Of a stretch of DNA of 61,781 nucleotides, positions 41,279 to 47,798 are shown piece by piece (within the stretch, counting starts at the first letter, position 1; every line of letters starts with the position of its first letter). Position numbers and translations under genes: made by a program. The notes under the pieces were generated by a model that saw nothing but the letters and a program-made list of their open reading frames with translations, searched no databases and had not been told where the DNA came from. The stretch comes from Variovorax sp. WDL1 (GTDB lineage Bacteria; Pseudomonadota; Gammaproteobacteria; Burkholderiales; Burkholderiaceae_C): contig NZ_LMTS01000026.1 in assembly GCF_001541225.1 (NCBI RefSeq), positions 220,410-282,190 of the forward strand. The letters are read 5' to 3'.

Positions 41279-41324
41279 CAGATGCGCATTTTAGCTTAAA
41301 CTCACCTTTTCACCTAGCCTTTAA

Positions 41325-41558
41325 ATGCCCGAGCCCGACGCCACCCCATTGCCCTCCTCCGAGCCTAGCTCAACCAAGAAGCGAGGGCGAAAGCAGACGA
41401 CAGGTCGCTACGATTCCAGAGAAGCACTTCTCGAGAGAATCTGGTTCCAGCACCAGCGGTCATCGCTCAGCGCGGAGGCTATCGGTCGCCTGGTGGGCGT
41501 GTCGCAAATGACCGTGCTGAAGATTCTGCAGAGTGGCGAAGGTAGGGCGGAGCCCTGA
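41325..41558 (+). CDS. small HTH protein, 77 aa
   Basis: The ATG at 41325 gives MPEPDATPLPSSEPSSTKKR. A basic linker leads to a helix-turn-helix at about residues 45-70 (LSAEAIGRLVGVSQMTVLKI). This looks like a small DNA-binding protein with a disordered Pro/Ser start. It lies 47 bp past the right end of the IS element, and its upstream TTTTAG-containing region overlaps the predicted guide. The transcription start seems close to the ATG, so a short leader is likely. Confidence 0.65.
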   Translation: MPEPDATPLPSSEPSSTKKRGRKQTTGRYDSREALLERIWFQHQRSSLSAEAIGRLVGVSQMTVLKILQSGEGRAEP

Positions 41559-41974
41559 GTACCTTAGGGGCGCCGCTGAGCGACGCGCGCGCTCCTCAAG
41601 CGGCGCACGCTCGAACGCCGGGGCACAGTCGCCAAGCTCGCGCCTGCGGTCGGGCCCACTCAGCGCCGCCGCGCGCCGGTTCTTGACCGCCTCGCAGAAA
41701 CCGCCGGTGCCTGGAGCGCCTGCGCTGTCGTGCGGATAATGCCGGCGCAAGTGGTATCCGTACGCCCCAGGCAGGCTCAGCGGCCCGTCTGGCCCTCTGG
41801 GCTCGGCTTGGGTGTCCGCTGGAGTATGGCGCCGACCATCAGGGGCAGGCGCTTGGCGCGGATGACACGAATGCAATGGTCGACGGCGGCCGCGTGAAGG
41901 ATTTGCGGTCCTGTCTTGGAAGGCTCTTTCTCGGCTGCCCTGCTTGTTCGAGGTAAATGTTGCCACGCTGACTT
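41559..41974. other. interval with no convincing gene
   Basis: The minus strand has a frame (41777-42064) containing HAAAVDHCIRVIRAKRLPLM that is partly protein-like, but no start or ribosome site, and it is crossed by the terminator at 41975-42009. It may be a remnant. The rest is GC-rich without structure that I can interpret. Confidence 0.35.
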
Positions 41975-42009
41975 GGCCCCCCTGTGATTCGTTCGCCGGG
42001 GGGGCCTTT
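41975..42009 (+). terminator. GC-rich terminator
   Basis: GGCCCCCC ... GGGGGGCC with a 16-base loop, then TTT. It has the same start (GGCCCCC then TGTGA) as the orphan terminator at 32899. Confidence 0.6.
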
Positions 42010-42093
42010 CGTCGCGCCCTTCGTGAGAAAGTCGTTCTTGGCACCTTGCGCCCCGGCAATACACTCTCGCACTCGACCCTCCGCCAACGACAG

Positions 42094-42636
42094 ATGCTCA
42101 AGAAACCCCTGCTGCCAATCCTTGCAACCACCCTCCTGTTCACGTCGGTTGCCCATGCTGCGGACCGGCTGCTGCCAACAGAGGCTGCCCAGAAGCTGGA
42201 AGTCACCTTCAGGAAGGACGGCAAGGCGCTCTTCGTCGACATTCTCAATGGCAGCCAGGCGGTATTGACCGGGCTCACCGTCCAGTGCGACGTAGACCTT
42301 CCTGCGGTGACCACGACCCCGGAGTACGTCCCGCCTGCCAGGCCTCGTCCGAAGCACTCAGCTAAAGGCGCAGCTGTCGTGGCGCCTGACGAAGACTTTT
42401 CCCTTTTGTTCGGAAATACCTCGGGCGATGGCCGCAAGGGCAAGGGCGGAGAGCACATCTCGGACTATTCGTCGAGGACCGTGCGCGACCGCGAGTTCGT
42501 GAAGCTCGAGCTCACCGGACTGCGGGTCCTGCCTGGAAAGTCGGTCGAGGGCTATACCGAAACGCCCAAGGCAATCCGACATTGCAGCGCGCTTGACCCG
42601 CGCGGCCGCGAGAAGAAGCTCTACGAAGTGTTCTAG
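42094..42636 (+). CDS. small exported protein, 180 aa
   Basis: The ATG at 42094 opens a signal peptide (MLKKPLLPILATTLLFTSVA, cleavage after AHA, residue 23). The mature protein starts ADRLLPTEAAQKLEVTFRKD. It has an Ig-like strand pattern (LTGLTVQCDVDLPAVTTTPE) and a basic Pro/Lys linker near residue 80. One pair of Cys (about residues 66 and 166) could form a disulfide. Periplasmic; partner unknown. The upstream in-frame extension crosses a terminator, so it is excluded. Confidence 0.75.
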   Translation: MLKKPLLPILATTLLFTSVAHAADRLLPTEAAQKLEVTFRKDGKALFVDILNGSQAVLTGLTVQCDVDLPAVTTTPEYVPPARPRPKHSAKGAAVVAPDEDFSLLFGNTSGDGRKGKGGEHISDYSSRTVRDREFVKLELTGLRVLPGKSVEGYTETPKAIRHCSALDPRGREKKLYEVF

Positions 42637-42645
42637 GCTCGAGCT

Positions 42646-43365
42646 TCAGCTCGCGAGGAGGCCGAGCAACAACAGCGCGGCCGCCACCCCGGCGCCGCTG
42701 CTCTTCGTGAAATCGATGTGCGTGCCCCCGCAAAACCGACACAGAGAGCGGACCGCCCTGCCCTTTCTGACAACGAGTATTGGGACCATCAGCTTTCCGC
42801 AGTGTCCGCAGCGGTCATGCGTTTCCGTGACGTCCGGCCGTTGGCGGCGCGCCGTTTTGGGCTTTGGCTCCATGGAGGGCGCCGCCGGCCGGGCCTTAGG
42901 CGGAACTTGCACCTGGGAAGCACCGGCAGCATTTGGATGCGTCCGCTCATCCGGCAGGCGAGAGAAAACTCCTTTTCCAGCCGAGACCGGTTGCGGCGAC
43001 CGCTGTGGCCAAGCCGGGACCTCCCGCGGCCCCGCGGACCTGGCAGAACGGCTTGCGGAACCAGGTTCGAGCGGCCCTGGCCGGAGTACGTTGGGGCTCG
43101 GCCTTGCGTAGACGGGCGCTTGCCGGGGCGGTACACCGGCTTTTTCTGGGAGCACCCGAACGTCAACGGCCGAGGCGGTCCCGCCGCAAAGGACGATGTC
43201 GAAGTCCACGCGCTGCCCTACGCTAAGCCTGGCGCCGGCCCGTACCTCCTTGGCACGAGCGGTGAGCCTGCCCAAATGCCCACACTCAATCCGGGCTTCT
43301 CCGGTCGCGAGGTCCATCTCAAGGACCACGCCCTCTCCTCGCACCCAAGCCTTCGTCGTCTTCAT
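42646..43365 (-). CDS. cold-shock-like domain fused to zinc ribbon and membrane segment
   Basis: The ATG at 43365 has GAGAGGA upstream. Residues 1-65 (MKTTKAWVRGEGVVLEMDLA onward, VGQRVDFDIVLCGG) fold like an OB/cold-shock domain. A long Pro/Arg-rich linker (about 75-170) follows, then a CxxC-x(18-20)-CxxC zinc ribbon (RCGHCGKLMVPILVV, LCRFCGGTHID) and a short C-terminal hydrophobic helix (GVAAALLLLGLLA). The last nine residues suggest a tail anchor. A cold-shock-like domain on a membrane-tethered protein is unusual. It is divergent from a second cold-shock-like gene at 43507. Confidence 0.7.
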   Translation of the reverse strand: MKTTKAWVRGEGVVLEMDLATGEARIECGHLGRLTARAKEVRAGARLSVGQRVDFDIVLCGGTASAVDVRVLPEKAGVPPRQAPVYARPSPNVLRPGPLEPGSASRSARSAGPREVPAWPQRSPQPVSAGKGVFSRLPDERTHPNAAGASQVQVPPKARPAAPSMEPKPKTARRQRPDVTETHDRCGHCGKLMVPILVVRKGRAVRSLCRFCGGTHIDFTKSSGAGVAAALLLLGLLAS

Positions 43366-43457
43366 TGCGGTCCTCTCAGAAGCCACCAGGCTGCAGTCTA
43401 CCGCTGCGGCCCGCCGCAAACGGTCTCAACGGAGTGCGCGTTAGTCCGCATCGGAGT

Positions 43458-43478
43458 GCATCAGATGCGCGCCTAAAA
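43458..43478. promoter_or_regulatory. dyad between divergent cold-shock-like genes
   Basis: GCAT CAG ATGC palindrome (43458-43468) and CTAAAA (43473-43478), in the 141-bp gap between the two start codons. Confidence 0.4.
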
Positions 43479-43506
43479 TGCTGCAACAACGAGGATGGAG
43501 TGCTGA

Positions 43507-43857
43507 ATGAGAATGACCGGCAAAGTCGCTGATTTCAACCGCATCACGGGCCGAGGGCTCATTGCGAGCAAGACGTCGGGTAAGGTGAGCTTCCACCTCT
43601 CACAGGTCGTCGCAGGCAAAGGGAAGCTCGACGCCGGCGACCAGGTGGAGTTCGAGTTGGGCGACTTGGACGGTGTGCCTCAGGCGTTGGCCGTTTCAGT
43701 CCTGTCACGCCACATGGCCCTCCAGCAGCGTACATTGAAAGCTCATTCGGCGACCGCGGTAGCGGAAGGGGCAGCTGGCATTGCGGACAAGCAGGAAGGC
43801 ACAACGGCTCCTGCCACGGCCACGCCCTTTCCGGCATGGCCGGGCCTTGTCGGCTGA
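43507..43857 (+). CDS. cold-shock-domain protein
   Basis: The ATG at 43507 has GGAG upstream. A 116-residue protein; residues 1-65 match a cold-shock domain: TGKVADFNRITGRGLIASKT (compare GxVKWFNxxKGFGFI), VSFHLSQVVAGKGKLDAGDQ, then VEFELGDLDGVPQALAVSVL. The aromatic RNP residues are partly replaced, so RNA affinity may be changed. The C-terminal 45 residues are Ala/Thr-rich and probably disordered. Divergent from the related 42646-43365 gene, sharing a promoter region. Confidence 0.75.
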   Translation: MRMTGKVADFNRITGRGLIASKTSGKVSFHLSQVVAGKGKLDAGDQVEFELGDLDGVPQALAVSVLSRHMALQQRTLKAHSATAVAEGAAGIADKQEGTTAPATATPFPAWPGLVG

Positions 43858-43870
43858 GGAACTCGTCGGC

Positions 43871-44056
43871 CTAGACCGGGAAGAAAAGAATCAGGCCCAA
43901 CGGGCCACAGAGCGCCATCAAGGGCAACCGCTTGAGCACAACATCCCAGTCGCGCCGACGCATGTTCTTGCGATATCTGAGCGGCCAGAACAAGCTTGTC
44001 AGCAGGCCAGTCGCATACCAAAGGGCAAACCAGGCCCAGCCGTTCATTTCGCTCAT
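43871..44056 (-). CDS. small membrane protein, 61 aa
   Basis: The ATG at 44056 gives MSEMNGWAWFALWYATGLLT. Two transmembrane helices (WFALWYATGLLTSLFWPL and LKRLPLMALCGPLGLILFF) are joined by a basic loop RYRKNMRRRDWD, so both ends face the periplasm by the positive-inside rule. Short membrane proteins like this occur widely with unknown roles. It is convergent with the 43507-43857 gene. Confidence 0.6.
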   Translation of the reverse strand: MSEMNGWAWFALWYATGLLTSLFWPLRYRKNMRRRDWDVVLKRLPLMALCGPLGLILFFPV

Positions 44057-44118
44057 TCGATTCTTCTTACCCTTGTGTTTTAGGGCGGAATACCCGATGG
44101 CTGCATTGTATCATTGAT

Positions 44119-44152
44119 GACTCTAAAACACTTAACGCTACCGTTTAGAGTC
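44119..44152. promoter_or_regulatory. GACTCTAAAAC/GTTTAGAGTC dyad
   Basis: Arms GACTCTAAAAC (44119-44129) and GTTTAGAGTC (44143-44152) around a 13-base spacer, between divergent genes 44056 and 44227. The 11-mer GTTTTAGAGTC (minus strand here) recurs exactly at 50191-50201. Confidence 0.5.
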
Positions 44153-44226
44153 CTTTGAACCCCGGTCAGGTCAGCAGTTGGCGTCGACACGGAACACTAG
44201 AAACGGAAGAAGCGTAGAAAGGGAGA

Positions 44227-45114
44227 ATGATGGAAAGCGAACGTCCGTTTGTCACTTACAAGATAAAAAACGAGCGGAACGGCAAGTTCTACGTTGGGTC
44301 GACGAGCAATACTTCAAGCCGGTGGGCAGAACATCGGCGGGCTATTAAAGCTGCCCGCACAGCCAGAGTCGGGAACCATCTGATGTGCTTGGACATTCAG
44401 AAGAACGGCTGGGGGCTGTCTGATTTTCGTTTTGGAATCATCGAGAGATTCGAGACGAGAGAGGCAATGCTTGCAGGCGAGCAGGCGCTGCTAAACACTT
44501 ATTGGGGCACCGCGAAAAACTACAACTCCGCCCATGAGGTTCTGAGAGACACAGTCCTGCACAAGTGGTTCGCCTGGAACCTTCGAACTCTCGAGCATCG
44601 CCGCTACCTCAGCGTAGAGGCGTTGAGCGTCGACTTTCGCCTTGGATTGAAGACGCTCGCAGGTCTTATTGCGCGTGACGACGTTGCTCCCGGTGATTGG
44701 GTATTCGAGCCCTTCAGCAGGCGACGTACTGTGCGAGAGGTACGGCAGATGATGCTCGTGCATGGCATACCGCCTCCTCCCCAGCAGGACGCCGCATCGC
44801 TGGCGCGCTCAATCAGCAACTTGATTTACGGACCCTGCAAAGTCAGGGTACGGCCCTCAATGGACATCAAACGCGCGAGTTCTATGGGGTCTAGGCGATG
44901 CCCGTTGGCAAACTGCCGCACCCGGCGGCCACTAAAGGGCAACAGCGGGCAATCGGAGCGGCCGGTTAGCGCAACGTCCAGCAGACTTGATTGCTTTGTG
45001 AGGCGCAACCCAGGCACACCGCGCCAGCTTGTGATGTTTTCGGAGAAGCCTACCCCGTCCCTTGTTTGCAGCTTCCTACACAAGGAAGGTCAATCAACAA
45101 GGAAACGAACATGA
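44227..45114 (+). CDS. GIY-YIG nuclease-like protein
   Basis: The ATG at 44227 follows GGGAG. The N-terminus is a GIY-YIG-like domain: VTYKIKNERNGKFYVGSTSN, with RWAEHRRAIK supplying the conserved Arg/His, then an acidic helix (EAMLAGEQALLNTYW) with the expected Glu. The middle holds a possible HTH (LSVDFRLGLKTLAGLIARDD). After LARSISNLIYGP (about residue 200) the composition is Arg/Ser/Pro-rich and less convincing, so the true 3' end may be altered by an indel. The stop overlaps the next start (ATGA, 45111-45114). GC content is lower than neighbours, suggesting later acquisition. Confidence 0.65.
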   Translation: MMESERPFVTYKIKNERNGKFYVGSTSNTSSRWAEHRRAIKAARTARVGNHLMCLDIQKNGWGLSDFRFGIIERFETREAMLAGEQALLNTYWGTAKNYNSAHEVLRDTVLHKWFAWNLRTLEHRRYLSVEALSVDFRLGLKTLAGLIARDDVAPGDWVFEPFSRRRTVREVRQMMLVHGIPPPPQQDAASLARSISNLIYGPCKVRVRPSMDIKRASSMGSRRCPLANCRTRRPLKGNSGQSERPVSATSSRLDCFVRRNPGTPRQLVMFSEKPTPSLVCSFLHKEGQSTRKRT

Positions 45115-46016
45115 AAAGCATGACAGAGCTGAAGACGCTCGCCGCGTCCCTGCGCGTCGCAATGGAGGCCGGCTGCTGCGAGCAGTTTTCGCTTCTGGAG
45201 CGCCCCGTCGTCCTGGCCGAGCTTTTTGAGCTCAAGCGCCGCGACAAGGCGGCCCTTCGCAACCTCGAGCTCGAGAGCACGATGGCCAACTACGTCGGCC
45301 TGGCGGTGCAAGGCGTCCTCGCAGGATACGTCGCCCTCTACGACAAGCTGGTCGCCGAGGGCCACGACGCCAGCAACTCGTTCGAGTTCGGCAACGACGC
45401 GTACTGCTACTTCATCCCTCATCGCGAGGTGGAGGCAGAAGAGGTACCCGCCGGCGCAAAGGGCCTCCTCGGCCTGATTGGCGGCGAGAAGCTACCGCCG
45501 CATGTCGTCAAGGCGTTCGTCGTGGAAACACAGAGCACGAACTGGGTCGTGGTCCTCGAGGAACGTTTCGGGCGGCACACGCTGCACATCCGGCAGTTCT
45601 GGGACGACCCAGCCTTGCTGGATTCCCCGGACTACCACGGTACGTTCGACCAGTACACCGGGAGCAACCTGAGCATCAAGGACGTCGTCCGCCTGGCTGC
45701 AGAAGCTGCGGACAGGTTTTCTGATGACATGCCCGGGGTGAACTATCCCAAACGGCCCTGCCTGAATACGTTCCTGCGCGGCTCACTGGTACCTGGTCAC
45801 AAGGATGCGGGCATCGGTCTGCGCTATGCCGACGGCCGCGACAAGGGCTACGTTCTGAGCTACGAGCAGCCCTATGGGGATTGCCCGGCGGTCAAAGATG
45901 TGCACTGGTTCGGCTTCCACCGGATTTCACATGCGATGGAGCGCATCGGCTTTGCCGTGTCGATGCTGGTGCCCGAGCTGGCCCCCGACGGCGGCGCCGA
46001 CCTCCTCGACGACTAG
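45111..46016 (+). CDS. hypothetical protein, 301 aa
   Basis: The ATG at 45111 has AAGGAA upstream, and the start overlaps the stop of the GIY-YIG gene. The protein MKSMTELKTLAASLRVAMEA is cytosolic, acidic and mixed alpha/beta. VVKAFVVETQSTNWVVVLEE and DVHWFGFHRISHAMERIGFA are strong strand/helix segments. Its charge and length resemble other unknown plasmid proteins here. A terminator follows. No domain recognised. Confidence 0.75.
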   Translation: MKSMTELKTLAASLRVAMEAGCCEQFSLLERPVVLAELFELKRRDKAALRNLELESTMANYVGLAVQGVLAGYVALYDKLVAEGHDASNSFEFGNDAYCYFIPHREVEAEEVPAGAKGLLGLIGGEKLPPHVVKAFVVETQSTNWVVVLEERFGRHTLHIRQFWDDPALLDSPDYHGTFDQYTGSNLSIKDVVRLAAEAADRFSDDMPGVNYPKRPCLNTFLRGSLVPGHKDAGIGLRYADGRDKGYVLSYEQPYGDCPAVKDVHWFGFHRISHAMERIGFAVSMLVPELAPDGGADLLDD

Positions 46017-46032
46017 CCTGATTGGCTGCAAA

Positions 46033-46058
46033 CAAGCCCTCTGGGCTCGTTTTCTTTT
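46033..46058 (+). terminator. rho-independent terminator
   Basis: AGCCC TCT GGGCT followed by CGTTTTCTTTT, 17 bases after the stop at 46016. Confidence 0.7.
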
Positions 46059-46264
46059 GCTAGCCCTCTCGAATCGCCCAGCGCGGACGGTCGCTGGGCC
46101 TGGCTCCTAGCTCATGGCCGGCTCCGAACGAGTTGCCAAGGTGACGCCGCGCCTTGATGATGTGGGCGAAGGAGCGAAGGATGGCCCACCCAAAAAGGCG
46201 TTGGAGCTTGAGAGGGTCCGCAGCGCGGAAACCCGGGGGCTCACTTCGGTCCCGTTCCCGTAGG

Positions 46265-47770
46265 ATGGCACAGGAGACCCAGAAGCTGCGGCAGCGGCTT
46301 CCTCTGGTATCCGAAGGGGAAGACTGGCTTGCAGGCTGGCTGGAATTGGTCAAGCGGGTGTGGGGCTCCGTCATCCACGGCTACGGCACGTTGATGAGTC
46401 GGCATCCCGTCGACAAGCTTTGCAAATTGGAGGCCGATAGGCGCGTCCTCGGCTGGGTTGGCGTGCTCCTGGTGTCCACCGCGCTATTCAGCGTCCTTTA
46501 CCCAGTGCTCGCCCATGGGCCGCGCATAGTAGACCCCTTTTCGCTGGCGGTATCGCTCGGCAACGTGCTGACGCCATCGCGATACCTCGCGGCGTTTGTA
46601 CCTTTGCTTGCTCTCGGGCTGGCCTGGGCGCTGGTCCCTTGGTTTGCTGCGAAGCTCGTAAATGGTCGCGCTGCCCACGGTGTCCGACTGCTGGCCGCGA
46701 CGACGTTCGCCCTCGCGCTCAGCGCCTGGCTGATTGCATTTCTGGTCTCGGGCGCCTTGGTTCCGCTTGCACCAATACGCGGGGTGCTTGGACTAGGCAA
46801 CTACGACTTCAACAGTGTGCCCACCTCGCCCCGTGAGCTGCCGACCGCCATGTATGCGGGGCTTGTTGCGAGCTTGTTGTCGTACTTGGCTTTAGTCCCC
46901 TTGTATCTCGCTCTCGTGGTCGCGGCGATTCGCGCTTCCCGGAGCCTTGCGGGAGCCCTTTTTCGCCGCAGGTGGGCAGGTCTTTTGTCCTCCATCCTCA
47001 CCGCGCCGGCACTCGTCCTGCTTGCAGTCTCCCTGCCAGCAGCAATTTTGATGAGCGCTGTTCTCGCGCTGAGTACCTCTTCAGGACTCCTGGAACAGGC
47101 GCAAGTTGCAGGCACTCCAAGAGGGGAACCCCAGGAGACGGTAGAGGTGGAGCCATTGACCTCATTCTGCAAGTTGGGCCCAATGACCCAAGCCGGTGAG
47201 TCAGTGATTGAGTGCCAGCTCCTGGGCTTCACGTCCGGTGCGGGCAGCATTGCCCTGGACTATGGTGAGCAGCTGCTGTACTTCACACCCAGAATCCTTG
47301 GCCCCGGCGTGCGCACCACCCGCCGGCTAAGCACAGCCGCCGCTATAGCAACGCCAAGCTTCGGAGAATTCGCAGCTCAAGCAATGAGGCCGCCACAGCC
47401 GCTGGAGCAGGAGGGAGAGCCGAGCACCGCTGAGTTGCGCGCCGGGGGACTTGGGCACGTTTCGCAGGTGAGAGGCAGCGTCGTGGAGGACGTAGCACTA
47501 TTGGAGCTTGGACGCCCTTTTAGCGTTTACGTCCGCCTCGAAGCAGAACGGTTTTGCTCCTTCAAACAGGCTGAGATGCGCGGCAACGTGTGGCTGTACG
47601 TCGGCGTAAGCGTCCTTGCGGCCGTCGGCACGCCATCCAGTGTGGCCCGTAGGCGGGCAATAGGCCCCTGGGACCTCAAGAAGGTGGCGGACGAGTGTGA
47701 AACAGCCATGTTGCCAGGACGCGGGCCCCCGACGGAGATGCTGGAGATACCGCCACTCTTCCCCAACTGA
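46265..47770 (+). CDS. polytopic membrane protein
   Basis: The ATG at 46265 (MAQETQKLRQRLPLVSEGED) is taken because the upstream extension is Arg/Ser-rich and lacks a ribosome site. The 501-residue protein has about six hydrophobic segments in residues 60-290 (for example LGWVGVLLVSTALFSVLYPV, LLAATTFALALSAWLIAFLV, LSYLALVPLYLALVVAAIRA). Then a soluble C-terminal part of 200 residues starts with VEVEPLTSFCKLGPMTQAGE. The final region FCSFKQAEMRGNVWLYVGVS may return to the membrane. No transporter motif found. It is convergent with the methyltransferase gene, 28 bp apart. Confidence 0.7.
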   Translation: MAQETQKLRQRLPLVSEGEDWLAGWLELVKRVWGSVIHGYGTLMSRHPVDKLCKLEADRRVLGWVGVLLVSTALFSVLYPVLAHGPRIVDPFSLAVSLGNVLTPSRYLAAFVPLLALGLAWALVPWFAAKLVNGRAAHGVRLLAATTFALALSAWLIAFLVSGALVPLAPIRGVLGLGNYDFNSVPTSPRELPTAMYAGLVASLLSYLALVPLYLALVVAAIRASRSLAGALFRRRWAGLLSSILTAPALVLLAVSLPAAILMSAVLALSTSSGLLEQAQVAGTPRGEPQETVEVEPLTSFCKLGPMTQAGESVIECQLLGFTSGAGSIALDYGEQLLYFTPRILGPGVRTTRRLSTAAAIATPSFGEFAAQAMRPPQPLEQEGEPSTAELRAGGLGHVSQVRGSVVEDVALLELGRPFSVYVRLEAERFCSFKQAEMRGNVWLYVGVSVLAAVGTPSSVARRRAIGPWDLKKVADECETAMLPGRGPPTEMLEIPPLFPN

Positions 47771-47798
47771 ACGACGCGGCCGTCGCCATCTCCGTGGG

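Noticed and set aside
41777..42064. Minus-strand 95-codon frame
   Set aside because: Only its end is protein-like, and a terminator hairpin crosses its first part.
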